From NCBI RefSeq assembly GCF_002419815.1, contig NZ_DIGV01000041.1, positions 106,935 through 170,934 on the forward strand: a stretch of 64,000 nucleotides of DNA. Direction: 5' to 3'. The position numbers and the translations under genes were made by a program. A model generated the notes under the pieces. The model ran no database searches, was not told the origin of the DNA, and saw only the letters and a list, made by a program, of their open reading frames with translations. The stretch is from Brevundimonas sp. UBA5713. GTDB taxonomy: Bacteria > Pseudomonadota > Alphaproteobacteria > Caulobacterales > Caulobacteraceae. Below are positions 24,590 to 32,758 of this stretch, piece after piece; the first letter of the stretch is position 1; the number at the start of each line of letters is the position of its first letter.

Positions 24590-25164
24590 TGCGGCGCTCC
24601 GCTGATGCCCGATCCGGTCTGCACGCCAGTGTGTTTGTGGCCCTTCAGCGACTTGCCTGCGCCCACCACATCGGTTTCCGCAGACACCGTGCCGGTGCTG
24701 CTGATGTCGCCGGTCACGCTAACGTGGCCAGTGATGGCAAGATCGGCCTCGATCGCCACGCCGGACGGCGCGATCAGGGTGGCGCGGCCCGGAAGGTCCA
24801 GCTGCAGCAGGTTGGCGCTGGGATCATAGGCGATCAGCGCGCCGTCTTTGAATTGAAGGGCGACCTTGTTGCCGAGATTTAGAGGGGGCATGGCAGTCGA
24901 AGGCAGCGAACCGCTGATGTAGGCCCGCTCGATATCACCCTCTGGGCAAATGACAGTGACGGGCTGGCCGACCGTCAGAGGGATCCAGATCGTGGTGTCC
25001 CCGACCGACTGCGCCCATTGGCAGGGCGGGGTCTCGATGTCGCCAATGCGAACGACCGCTGTGCCCTGATCCAAATCGACTGCAGCGACCACGCCTTCAC
25101 GCACCAGATCACTGATAGCGCGATCGGTGTCTGCAGCAGCGGATGGACGGGCGGCACGGGTCAT
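24586..25164 (-). CDS. V: Baseplate spike protein gpV-like
   Basis: 192-residue membrane-piercing spike (P2 gpV is 211). It has an OB-like N-terminal part (VDLDQGTAVVRIGDIETPPC, QWAQSVGDTTIWIPLTVGQP, EGDIERAYISGSLPS), a repetitive beta-helix-like middle, and an end with GHKHTGVQTGSG, the HxH iron-binding tip of gpV-type spikes. No Shine-Dalgarno precedes the ATG. A -10-like hexamer lies 7-12 bp before it, so the mRNA may be leaderless. Confidence 0.93.
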   Translation of the reverse strand: MTRAARPSAAADTDRAISDLVREGVVAAVDLDQGTAVVRIGDIETPPCQWAQSVGDTTIWIPLTVGQPVTVICPEGDIERAYISGSLPSTAMPPLNLGNKVALQFKDGALIAYDPSANLLQLDLPGRATLIAPSGVAIEADLAITGHVSVTGDISSTGTVSAETDVVGAGKSLKGHKHTGVQTGSGISGAPQ

Positions 25165-25233
25165 GCGGCGACGATTGCCGCATTAGTCGGCGCATGCTGC
25201 GTTTGGCTGTTGTCGGGGGCGCTCCGTACAACA
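25165..25233 (-). promoter_or_regulatory. Late promoter P-V with Ogr-type site
   Basis: TGTTGT-N14-ACAACA at 25208-25233. The -10-like AATCGT begins 31 bp past the site on the leftward strand, and the gpV ATG starts 44 bp past it. The site centre would sit near -56, close to the -55 of P2 late promoters. Confidence 0.85.
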
Positions 25234-25305
25234 ACCGGCATTAGTTTCTGACGAAGCCGTGAACGCGTGGCGGGCCGGATATCAGACCGACCCGCCGGAG
25301 ATGCG

Positions 25306-25797
25306 CTATTGGGCTGACGACACAAAGGTCGGGGTGATCGGCCACGTCACGGATTGCGGGAACTCGGCCTGCAAGGGCACATCGCGTAGGTCCTGGAGAT
25401 ACTGGAGCAGTTCCAGATACTCGGCGTGGCTAAGCGTCGTCGCCGTCTCCAAGGCGAGTTGGCTCGTGTGGCGCTCGACCATCCATTGTACATCAGCGAT
25501 CCGCGCATCGCGATCGCGACGCAGACTTGCGGCGAGCTGGTCGGTCGTCGGCGGGGGCGGGGGCGCAACAGAGGGGTGGCCTTCTTCATCCGCCGTCAAG
25601 ACCATGCCCTCCGATAGCTCTTCGAGAATCTCGGCGTGGCGGGCTCGATCAATCTCGATGGCGTCACTCGGCAGTTCATGCGACCAAATGGCGGCGTCAT
25701 AGAAGGCTAGACGTGAGGCGCTAAAAAACAGCGTGGCGGGCGCGATGTCATGCTGGGTATCAGCTGCGTCTTGGTTTTGCGGTGCTTCATTCATCAT
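25306..25797 (-). CDS. Tail fibre assembly protein (gpG/Tfa-like)
   Basis: A 163-residue chaperone-like protein downstream of the fibre gene. The pattern FFSASRLAFYDAAIWSHELP, SDAIEIDRARHAEILEELSE and the PSVAPPPPPTTDQLAASLRR linker is typical of tail-fibre assembly proteins, followed by a helical C-terminus. Presumably it folds the 25810-27687 fibre. Confidence 0.8.
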   Translation of the reverse strand: MMNEAPQNQDAADTQHDIAPATLFFSASRLAFYDAAIWSHELPSDAIEIDRARHAEILEELSEGMVLTADEEGHPSVAPPPPPTTDQLAASLRRDRDARIADVQWMVERHTSQLALETATTLSHAEYLELLQYLQDLRDVPLQAEFPQSVTWPITPTFVSSAQ

Positions 25798-25809
25798 TGT
25801 AGGAGGCCT

Positions 25810-27687
25810 TTAGGGGATCACCGGCATTTCGCCATCGTTGGGCGGCCACTCACCGCCGCCGCCGCCGCCGCCGCCATAGGCCGGGTCGGGAGTGCCGGTC
25901 GCACGACCGATGGCCATCCATTCGTATCCGGTCAGATTGTACGAGTTCGTATTGGCCCGGTTCGCCAAGAACACAATGCGGTCCTGATAGCGACCAACCA
26001 CCTGCATATAGTAGTCATAGCCGGTGTTCTGAGCGACGTTGCGAGGGATAGCCATGGCCACGAGGCATCCGCCACCGAATGCGACCGGCAGAGTGGTGTG
26101 CACGGGGCCTTCGCTGTATGAGGCGTTGCTCACACCCCATTGGATGATCAGGTCGGTGCCAGGGATCTGTTGATAGCCGCTGACGCCAATGGCTCGCGGA
26201 AATGCCCACAGGAGCGCGGGGCTTAGCATGCGATCTCCAACGGAGGCGTTCAGTAACTCGGCGTATGTGGCAAAGCGAAGGTTGCCCGAGTGATAGATCA
26301 GATGCGCGACCGCGCCCTGCGACCATCCGCCAAACTTGAGCTGGTTGTCAGTATCAAGGCCAAGAAATGCGGCGTGTTCGAGTGGCCGGTGAAAGCATAG
26401 ATAGGCGGCACCGGTGCCGATAGCTCGGATTTCCAGCCCTGCACGGCCATCGATTTGCCCGCTGGCAATCGGCGTCTGACCCTGCGTCAAAAAGCTTTTG
26501 TAGCCCAAAACGTCAGCATCAGCGTTCGGGTTGGTCCAACCATTCGCATCGGCCTTGGTAGCCGGGTTAAAATTCTGCGTGGTCCACAGCTGCGTCGCTA
26601 CACCGGGCGCAAGTCCGGTGATATCGATGTTCAGGCCACGCCAAGGTGACAGCTGCTCCTGAATGAAGAGTGTGTTGCCGATAAAATCAAACAGGATCCC
26701 GCCATTCACGCCGGTCCCTTCACCTGGCCCCTCCAGCATCAGCAGCCCGCCTTGATTACCGGCTCTTCGCTTGACTGTTGTCCACGCGGGCAACCGTACT
26801 GCACCGGTGAGATCGGCGCTATCGATAGGCGCTTTGCCTGCTAAGGCCGATGCCAATCCGGTGATCTTTTCCATGGCGAGCGACGGAATACGCCCGACAG
26901 AAAATATACCTTGGCTAATGTCGTCAGCATGATGGCCGTGCTGCGTATTGGCTTTACCCGCCAGAGCCGCCGACAGACCTTCGATCTGGGACACGGTGTG
27001 TCCATGGATGGCCGCAGCTTTGCCCGCCAGAGCGTCGGCCAGACCCGTGATCTTGCTCATCGCCAGCGACGGAATGCGGCTGGCATTGAAAGTGCCTGTT
27101 TCGATATCGGCCGCGTCGTGCTTGTGGCCAAGGGCTGCGAAGCCGCTCAAAGCCGACAGGGCGCGCTTCAGAAGGCGCGGTGTAATATAACGCCAGTTAT
27201 CGGTGCCCGCGTCGGCTTCGGCATCTGTGGCGACCTCGGTGATACCGGCTACGGTCTCACTGGCCGGTGGCAGGGTGAAGCCGACAGGGCCGAACTCCAC
27301 CTGTTCGGTATCGAGCGTCAACAGCTTGGCATCGACGGCCAGCAGCAGCATGGCCGCTGACGACTTCTCGATGATCGGCTCGGCCTGACTGTAGACGGCA
27401 AATAGCACACCGGTGCTGGTGTACAGGCCAAAGGCGCGCAGGGCATAGGCGCTGGCGCTTTCGTCCCGAATGGTGACGTGCAAGGTGTCGTTGGCCACGA
27501 CATCACCCGCCATGGTCGCCAAACGCTTGGTTTCATTGGGCAGGGCGGTGAGGCTCTTCAGGGGACCGGTGACAGCCTGCGTCGATACGCCAACCTCGGA
27601 CAGAATGAAGGCAGTTGTGCCGTTGTTCTGTGCATTGATCAGGGCGGCGCGGCCCGCGTCGGTAATTGTGATGGTAAAGCCGGACAT
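25810..27687 (-). CDS. H: Tail fibre protein (gpH-like)
   Basis: A 625-residue receptor-binding fibre. The N-terminal about 150 residues match the baseplate-attachment domain of P2-type fibres (GFTITITDAGRAALINAQNN). The shaft has repeated units of the type GTFNASRIPSLAMSKITGLA-DALAGKA and GIFSVGRIPSLAMEKITGLA-SALAGKA, with GHKHDA/HGHTVS/HGHHADD linkers. The C-terminal receptor-binding region ends in a Gly run (GGGGGGG). Host range is probably set here. It is followed by its assembly gene. Confidence 0.9.
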   Translation of the reverse strand: MSGFTITITDAGRAALINAQNNGTTAFILSEVGVSTQAVTGPLKSLTALPNETKRLATMAGDVVANDTLHVTIRDESASAYALRAFGLYTSTGVLFAVYSQAEPIIEKSSAAMLLLAVDAKLLTLDTEQVEFGPVGFTLPPASETVAGITEVATDAEADAGTDNWRYITPRLLKRALSALSGFAALGHKHDAADIETGTFNASRIPSLAMSKITGLADALAGKAAAIHGHTVSQIEGLSAALAGKANTQHGHHADDISQGIFSVGRIPSLAMEKITGLASALAGKAPIDSADLTGAVRLPAWTTVKRRAGNQGGLLMLEGPGEGTGVNGGILFDFIGNTLFIQEQLSPWRGLNIDITGLAPGVATQLWTTQNFNPATKADANGWTNPNADADVLGYKSFLTQGQTPIASGQIDGRAGLEIRAIGTGAAYLCFHRPLEHAAFLGLDTDNQLKFGGWSQGAVAHLIYHSGNLRFATYAELLNASVGDRMLSPALLWAFPRAIGVSGYQQIPGTDLIIQWGVSNASYSEGPVHTTLPVAFGGGCLVAMAIPRNVAQNTGYDYYMQVVGRYQDRIVFLANRANTNSYNLTGYEWMAIGRATGTPDPAYGGGGGGGGEWPPNDGEMPVIP

Positions 27688-27690
27688 CGG

Positions 27691-28260
27691 TCAGTGGGCC
27701 TCGGTCAGTGAAAGTCGGCGATAGATGGCGGGACGTGCGGCAGCGATGGCGGCGATCGCCCCGGTGGCCTGAAAGCCCTGGGTAACTGTGAACCAGCTGC
27801 GGGCGGGCTTGGTGCGGGCGACGCCGTCAATGACCTCTTCGATAAAATCCTGACTGGCGGTCGCGCCATCGTCACCGCCGACAGTCAGAACCATGTCGAA
27901 GGTGTGCGGCTCTCCCGGCGGATCCATCTGCCACCATTCGCGAAGCGCAATCTGACCGCCAAAGGCCTGCACGACGGCGCGGACGGAGGCCGCAGAGCCT
28001 TTGCGTTGATGCAGGTCCATGGATGTGGCGATCAGGTTTCGCTTCACACGATCCGACCAGTTGGGGTTCCAGGTATCGACCGACAGGGTGAAGGCCAGCC
28101 ACGGCAGAAAGCGCGAGGGGCAGGTCTCTGGATTTACCAGATCGCGCAGCGGCGACGGGATGCGGTCCAGCGCGCGACTGAGGGCTTCGATTGCCCGCTC
28201 GACCGGCGTGGCATTCGGCGGCAACAGTGATGTGGGATCTGCAGATCGAAGGTCGGTCAT
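27691..28260 (-). CDS. I: Baseplate protein gpI-like
   Basis: 189-residue phage tail protein I (P2 gpI is 176): LLPPNATPVERAIEALSRAL, RFLPWLAFTLSVDTWNPNWS, RKGSAASVRAVVQAFG. It starts at 28260 in an ATGA overlap with gpJ; the open frame extends to 28299 but inside J. It ends 3 bp before the fibre gene start. Confidence 0.93.
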   Translation of the reverse strand: MTDLRSADPTSLLPPNATPVERAIEALSRALDRIPSPLRDLVNPETCPSRFLPWLAFTLSVDTWNPNWSDRVKRNLIATSMDLHQRKGSAASVRAVVQAFGGQIALREWWQMDPPGEPHTFDMVLTVGGDDGATASQDFIEEVIDGVARTKPARSWFTVTQGFQATGAIAAIAAARPAIYRRLSLTEAH

Positions 28261-29171
28261 TCGGCCAGTCCGCCATGTGTAACCGAGACACCGGTGCACA
28301 GCGCGGCTTGCAGCGGCGTGATGACGATCGAGGCCTGCGGCTTGATCAGCTCCACGTCCTGGACGCCGTCAGGACACAGGGCCGCGATGATCGAGGCCCG
28401 CGTGATGTCGCGGCCAAGGCGGTACGACCGCGCGATATGGTCATCGAGACGCGCGCGGGCCAGCGACATCACGACCTCGCTATCGGGGCCGTTGAAAGTC
28501 TTGATGACCGCTTCGACTTCGAAGGGCACTATGGTGGCCGAGGCCACGATGACGTGGTCGGTTAGGGGGCGCACGTCTTCGCTGGATACGGCTGCCGCGA
28601 CGGCATCGAGCAAGGCTTGATCGGCTACGCCTCCCTCGGCCCGAGACAGGACAGACACCAGCACCGTGCCTGCTGATGGCGAGGTGCAGGATGCATCCAG
28701 CACCTCCGGTGAGGCCTCACGCGCTAGCTTCACATAGGCACCGGCGGGACCGGCCACCGAAAAGCCCTCGGGACCAAGCATGGCCCGTTCGCGCAACGAT
28801 GAATCGCTTTCCATCACGGCGGGAGTGCCCGTCAACGGGTCTGCCGGAGTAATGGTCATGCGGGTTGCAAAGGGAGCCGCCACGACATCGAGGTCAGCGC
28901 CAGTCGCATAGGGCAGGGTCATCGCCTTGGCCGCGTCGTTGATGCGCTGGCGAAGGTTGAGTTCTCGATAGGCCCAGATCTGGATCAGCTTGACCAGAAC
29001 TTCGCTTTCGTCCTGCAGCACCGATGCGGTCTCAGGGACAAGAGCGATCAGGCTGGCCTTCATTTCCTCGACGATCCGCTCGAAATTCAGCGTCTCGATC
29101 ACCGCCGGAAAGGGCAGGCGGGATAGATCAACGGCGGTCGTGCCGCCCGAGGGGCCGGAATATTGGGTCAT
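28257..29171 (-). CDS. J: Baseplate assembly protein gpJ-like
   Basis: 304 residues (P2 gpJ is 302), the baseplate wedge protein. Features: LSRLPFPAVIETLNFERIVE, EVLVKLIQIWAYRELNLRQR, INDAAKAMTLPYATGADLDV and SPSAGTVLVSVLSRAEG. First gene of the J-I-H-tfa operon. No Shine-Dalgarno is seen; TAGCGT lies at -12 to -7 relative to the ATG. Confidence 0.95.
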   Translation of the reverse strand: MTQYSGPSGGTTAVDLSRLPFPAVIETLNFERIVEEMKASLIALVPETASVLQDESEVLVKLIQIWAYRELNLRQRINDAAKAMTLPYATGADLDVVAAPFATRMTITPADPLTGTPAVMESDSSLRERAMLGPEGFSVAGPAGAYVKLAREASPEVLDASCTSPSAGTVLVSVLSRAEGGVADQALLDAVAAAVSSEDVRPLTDHVIVASATIVPFEVEAVIKTFNGPDSEVVMSLARARLDDHIARSYRLGRDITRASIIAALCPDGVQDVELIKPQASIVITPLQAALCTGVSVTHGGLAE

Positions 29172-29240
29172 GGCGCGACGCTAACCGCGCGCCCTATCAG
29201 GGCTGACCGGCGGATGTTGTCACGGGCGCTCTGTACAACA
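29172..29240 (-). promoter_or_regulatory. Late promoter P-J with Ogr-type site
   Basis: TGTTGT-N14-ACAACA at 29215-29240. TAGCGT begins 31 bp past the site and the gpJ ATG 44 bp past it (leftward). The 43 bp between site and ATG is very similar to the corresponding stretch before gpP (shared GCCGGTCAG and GCGGTTAGCGTC). Confidence 0.88.
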
Positions 29241-29353
29241 GCGCTACCCTATGAGGGGGCGGGCGCGAGTGGGTCAGCGCATATTGCCGGGCCTCTGACC
29301 CTATAGCCGGCTCTGCGATTGAAGAACGGCGCGATGCATGAGACGGTTCCGCG

Positions 29354-30055
29354 ATGTGCAACCTGTATTCCAACCGTAAAGGCCCTGCCGCGATCCTCGA
29401 TCTGGCCCGCGCCACGCGTAATGCAGCAGGCAATCTTGAGCCGGGGAACATCTATCCAGACTATGCAGCCCCGATCGTGCGGACAGAGGGTGCCGACCGC
29501 GTACTCGCGACGGCACGTTGGGGCATGCCATCGTCTCGCAAGGCCATTCTGGACGCAGCGACCAAACGGGCGGACAGATTGCGGGCCAAGGGGAAGGACA
29601 TTGACTTCGACCAGCTGCTCAAGATGGAGCCGGACGGCGGCACGACCAATGTGCGCAACACGTCATCGCTGCACTGGAGGCGCTGGTTGACCCCGGAACA
29701 CCGCTGTCTTGTGCCGTTCACGGCCTTTAGCGAACCGGGGAGGGATGCCATGGGCAAATACAGGCCCGTATGGTTTGCGCTGGATCGGCCGGAGGACGAT
29801 CCTCTGGCCTTCTTTGCGGGTATCCAGATGCAGGGCTGGCAGGGCGTGCGCAAGATCAAGACAGGCTGGGAGACAGCAGACCTATTCGCCTTTCTGACAA
29901 CCGAGCCCAGCGAGCCGGTGAAGTCGGTGCACCCAAAGGCCATGCCCGTCATTCTGACCGAGCCCGACGAAATCGAGAAATGGATGACTGCCCCGTGGGA
30001 AGAGGCTCGGCGCTTGCAAAAACCGTTACCGGCGGATGCCCTTCAAATGTGTTGA
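29354..30055 (+). CDS. SRAP (YedK/HMCES) abasic-site processing protein
   Basis: A 233-residue SOS-response-associated peptidase. After Met removal, Cys2 (MCNLYS) is the nucleophile that crosslinks abasic sites in single-stranded DNA. Other family motifs are NVRNTSS, WLTPEHRCLVPFTAFSEP (catalytic Glu) and HPKAMPVIL (His). It is placed against the direction of the late genes between gpS and gpJ, together with the next gene, so it is extra cargo rather than virion structure. No LexA box seen upstream. It may protect phage ssDNA during replication. Confidence 0.9.
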   Translation: MCNLYSNRKGPAAILDLARATRNAAGNLEPGNIYPDYAAPIVRTEGADRVLATARWGMPSSRKAILDAATKRADRLRAKGKDIDFDQLLKMEPDGGTTNVRNTSSLHWRRWLTPEHRCLVPFTAFSEPGRDAMGKYRPVWFALDRPEDDPLAFFAGIQMQGWQGVRKIKTGWETADLFAFLTTEPSEPVKSVHPKAMPVILTEPDEIEKWMTAPWEEARRLQKPLPADALQMC

Positions 30056-30139
30056 CGGTTTCTTTTCACATTCAAGACTTGAAATGTAGATCGACGTTCT
30101 TCAAGCGATCAAATCACACAGTTTTCTGGCGAGGCAGCC

Positions 30140-30877
30140 TTGGTTTTTTTCCTTTTAATATTGGTGGGACTCATAGCTTGGTTCGTTATTGCTGCAGTGC
30201 AGCGGGCCAATCGTCGGATGGCATACGCCGATCAAAAGTCCGCTGAACGCGAGCTTAGCGCGCTGCAAGGCGAGCCCCAGTTAATGCCCACATGGATGTC
30301 GAAACCTGGTCATCTGCGCGCATTCTTAGACACTGTCCAAAGAATGCTTAAAACGAGGCAAGTTCCGGAGGAATTTGTTAAACGTATTTTGCATGACGAT
30401 CTAGAGTATCACCGTATTTTGCATTTGGTCACGCTAATGGAGCGCCGAGGAAATGGGATGTCGGCTCAGTTGACTGCGGCTGCGGACTACATTTGGGACA
30501 AATGGGTTATTCATGAGCACCATCAGTTAGGAATTCCAACTTGGGTGCAGAACCGGGCAGAGGTCGAAAAGTTTATGGTGCGCGTCAACGCTGACACGCG
30601 TGAAAGAGCAATCCCAGACGCTTTTTTCAGGGCCAGAATAGACGAGCGCTCCACGATTGAAGACCTTTTCCGACGCGTATCCGACGCAGAACAAAGAGGG
30701 GCATCACTTGATAAGCAAGTGATTGCCGCAGCCGACGTCATTAGTGATGAATGGGTGCTGCTAAATGAGGCAGACCAAAAATTCTTTCAAAAACAGGATG
30801 CGCTTGAAACTCTACGCGCAGGATCCGATGCGATAAAGAAGCTCCGGGAGTTCGGCTATAGACCGCCAGCGAACTAA
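30140..30877 (+). CDS. Membrane-anchored protein with an internal 83-residue repeat, unknown
   Basis: A 245-residue protein, TTG start at 30140 with GAGG upstream. One N-terminal membrane helix (residues 2-20, FFLLILVGLIAWFVIAAV), a basic turn, then a soluble part made of two copies of one module: residues about 50-124 and 133-207. They align gap-free at a period of 83 (PTW, P76/P159, F79/F162, E-x-RG 101/184, AAAD 113/196, D-x-WV 120/203). The stretch is visibly richer in A/T than neighbours, and the gene opposes the late genes. No family recognised. It may be a lysogenic-conversion or exclusion gene. Confidence 0.7.
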   Translation: MVFFLLILVGLIAWFVIAAVQRANRRMAYADQKSAERELSALQGEPQLMPTWMSKPGHLRAFLDTVQRMLKTRQVPEEFVKRILHDDLEYHRILHLVTLMERRGNGMSAQLTAAADYIWDKWVIHEHHQLGIPTWVQNRAEVEKFMVRVNADTRERAIPDAFFRARIDERSTIEDLFRRVSDAEQRGASLDKQVIAAADVISDEWVLLNEADQKFFQKQDALETLRAGSDAIKKLREFGYRPPAN

Positions 30878-30904
30878 CCTCCCGATTGGTCTCCGGTGGC
30901 TATA

Positions 30905-31588
30905 TTATAGCCTGCCCTCCATATGAGCGAAGACCAGATCCATGATGGCTTCATCGTCGGCTTGGGTGAAGCCGAGCAGTTCGCGCTGCGGATAGTCCGT
31001 CTCGGGGCCTCCGGGCACCACTCGGTCTTTGAGGCCGAAATGGTGGATGCGGGCGAGACGCGCGGCGCGGCCCCGAAATTCGACGTAGGCCTGATCAGAA
31101 TTTGACCCCGCTGACATCCGCTGACGCAGCTTGACGAACATGGCCTGTGACGATCGGCGAACTCGCCCCTTGGCGGTGCGTAATGTTCCCGCGATCGGGC
31201 CGGGGTCCGCCCCGCCTTCGGCGGGCAGGTGGCGGGCGATCCGGCTATTCAGGAATGTCCGTAGGCCGTCTGCCTCGCGATCGAAGCCCGTCAGCCGGTC
31301 GTCCTGACGGACCCAGCTGCGCATGTCGGCCACGCGCTCTTCGCCGGAGGCCTTGCGATACAGGAAACGGATCGGGCGGCTGGCCGCTTTCTGGGTTTGG
31401 CGTGGTTTGCGCTTGGGCCATGGGGCACCGTCCGGTGCCAGCTGGGCCTTGATGCGGGTCTGTTGTGAACGCCGGATCCGCAACGCCAGCTGGCGCAGCA
31501 GGCGCGAGCGCTCGCGTCCGTCCAAAGTCTCGATATAGGTGGAGACGGCCTGACGATAGATCGCCAGTTCGTCAGCCCTGTCGGCCAT
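30905..31588 (-). CDS. S: Tail completion protein gpS-like
   Basis: A phage virion morphogenesis protein of 227 residues (P2 gpS is 150): RERSRLLRQLALRIRRSQQT, RIKAQLAPDGAPWPKRKP, FRGRAARLARIHHFGLKDRV. The extra length is mostly a central insert. It starts at the end of gpR with a 1-bp overlap and is the last gene of the O-to-S late operon. Confidence 0.9.
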   Translation of the reverse strand: MADRADELAIYRQAVSTYIETLDGRERSRLLRQLALRIRRSQQTRIKAQLAPDGAPWPKRKPRQTQKAASRPIRFLYRKASGEERVADMRSWVRQDDRLTGFDREADGLRTFLNSRIARHLPAEGGADPGPIAGTLRTAKGRVRRSSQAMFVKLRQRMSAGSNSDQAYVEFRGRAARLARIHHFGLKDRVVPGGPETDYPQRELLGFTQADDEAIMDLVFAHMEGRL

Positions 31589-32082
31589 CAGTCGACCTCA
31601 TGACCGCAGGCGGCGATGATCTGATCGTCCAGCCAGACGCGGTGAAGGGGTGCACTCGGCTCGAGCGCGAACGGCACAGGCTCTATCGGTCGGGTCAGAT
31701 CGTGACCGCCATCTTCGCGCAGCTTGAGAGATATGGTTTCGCTGATGGGTATGCGGATCAGGATATCTGATTTTGCATCGTCCAGTTCCTCGACCTCCCA
31801 CGCCAGCCCGCCATTGGCGGCTGTGAGGGCCAGCAGATCGGGCTGCCAACGTTCGATCCAGATCAGCAGCGGAATCATGATTTCATCGAACGACCACGCA
31901 CAGTCGAAGATACCCATAACGAGAGTGTACTTGTACTCAAACGCCCTGTCGGCTTGACCGCGCCCATGGGCCAGAGTGCTGCCGGACGGGATGGCGAAGT
32001 GCAGGTCTGCGGGGTTGTCTTTGAGGCCGCGATGCTGCAGCGCCTTGGTCATATGCTCGCGCAGGCTGATCAGTTTACGCAT
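31588..32082 (-). CDS. R: Tail completion protein gpR-like
   Basis: 164 residues (P2 gpR is 155): MRKLISLREHMTKALQHRGL, FEYKYTLVMGIFDCAWSFDE, then LIWIERWQPDLLA. The ATG at 32082 overlaps the stop of the preceding lipoprotein gene (TAATG), so I reject the longer frame to 32139. Confidence 0.92.
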   Translation of the reverse strand: MRKLISLREHMTKALQHRGLKDNPADLHFAIPSGSTLAHGRGQADRAFEYKYTLVMGIFDCAWSFDEIMIPLLIWIERWQPDLLALTAANGGLAWEVEELDDAKSDILIRIPISETISLKLREDGGHDLTRPIEPVPFALEPSAPLHRVWLDDQIIAACGHEVD

Positions 32083-32432
32083 TAGTTCCGCTCCAGAAAC
32101 CGATGCCACCAGCCGCGGCCAGTCAACTGTTCTCGCCACTGGACCTGTTCGGCGTTCTGACCTTCGAAGATGGATACAGCCAGTTCGCGGCGCGCGTCGC
32201 AGGACAGGATCTCGGCTCCGCGCAGGGCGTAGCCCATCTCTAGGTCGGCTTGGGTGGGGTTAGCGGGTAGCTGGCCCACCAGTTGGCAGGCCTGCAGGGC
32301 TGTCTGCGGCATCACCCTTTGCGGCGGCAGGGTCGGGGGCGTCGGGACAGATGGCGGGGCGAACAGCGCACAGCTGCCGGTCAAAGTCGCGCAGGCGAGC
32401 AATGCGGGCAGGGTCCAGAGGTTCATTCGCAT
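32082..32432 (-). CDS. Outer-membrane spanin-like lipoprotein (Rz1/LysC-like)
   Basis: A 116-residue protein with a lipoprotein signal (MRMNLWTLPALLACATLTGSC, lipobox LTGSC) and a Pro-rich stretch right after it (PPSVPTPPTLPPQ), as in Rz1-type o-spanins, followed by extra sequence ending WHRFLERN. It starts inside the preceding gene in another frame (overlap 32260-32432). Longer than classical Rz1. Function is inferred from the lipobox, the Pro-rich stretch and the position after the endolysin. Confidence 0.75.
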   Translation of the reverse strand: MRMNLWTLPALLACATLTGSCALFAPPSVPTPPTLPPQRVMPQTALQACQLVGQLPANPTQADLEMGYALRGAEILSCDARRELAVSIFEGQNAEQVQWREQLTGRGWWHRFLERN

Positions 32433-32754
32433 CGGGTGCGCTCCTGGTCAGTGTGGAGAGGTGGGTCGCGAGACCTTGAGCGGCGGCGCTCTGGGCCAGG
32501 GTAATCTCTACCCGGGTGGTTGTGTCGCGCGCGCCCGCCGCCTCGATTGACGCGGCAGCGGCTTCGACCTTGGACTGGCTGGCCTCTGCCGTGGCGCGTT
32601 CAAGCTTGCGGCCTGCCAGATCGAACGGATCGAAGCGAAAGCCCACCACACCGAGGACCGCCACGAGAAGGGCAGTGCCGGCAATGGCAGCCAGTACCAG
32701 GCCGAGAGATCGACCAGGCAGACCAGACATCCGAGGCACAGTGAGGCGGGCCAT
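32260..32754 (-). CDS. Inner-membrane spanin-like protein (Rz/LysB-like)
   Basis: A 164-residue protein with one N-terminal membrane helix (LGLVLAAIAGTALLVAVLGV) and a periplasmic helical stretch (AGRKLERATAEASQSKVEAA ...), the i-spanin plan. It follows the endolysin by 4 bp. Its last 173 bp overlap the lipoprotein gene in a different frame, the usual Rz/Rz1 nesting. Confidence 0.75.
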   Translation of the reverse strand: MARLTVPRMSGLPGRSLGLVLAAIAGTALLVAVLGVVGFRFDPFDLAGRKLERATAEASQSKVEAAAASIEAAGARDTTTRVEITLAQSAAAQGLATHLSTLTRSAPDANEPLDPARIARLRDFDRQLCAVRPAICPDAPDPAAAKGDAADSPAGLPTGGPATR

Positions 32755-32758
32755 TGGC

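Noticed and set aside
25840..25880. GCC/CCG run as a possible unstable repeat
   Set aside because: It is simply the Gly run in the fibre protein C-terminus; low-complexity coding.
30898..30913. Small A/T-rich hairpin at the gpS 3' end as a terminator
   Set aside because: Short, overlaps the gpS stop and lacks a T-run; not convincing for either gene.
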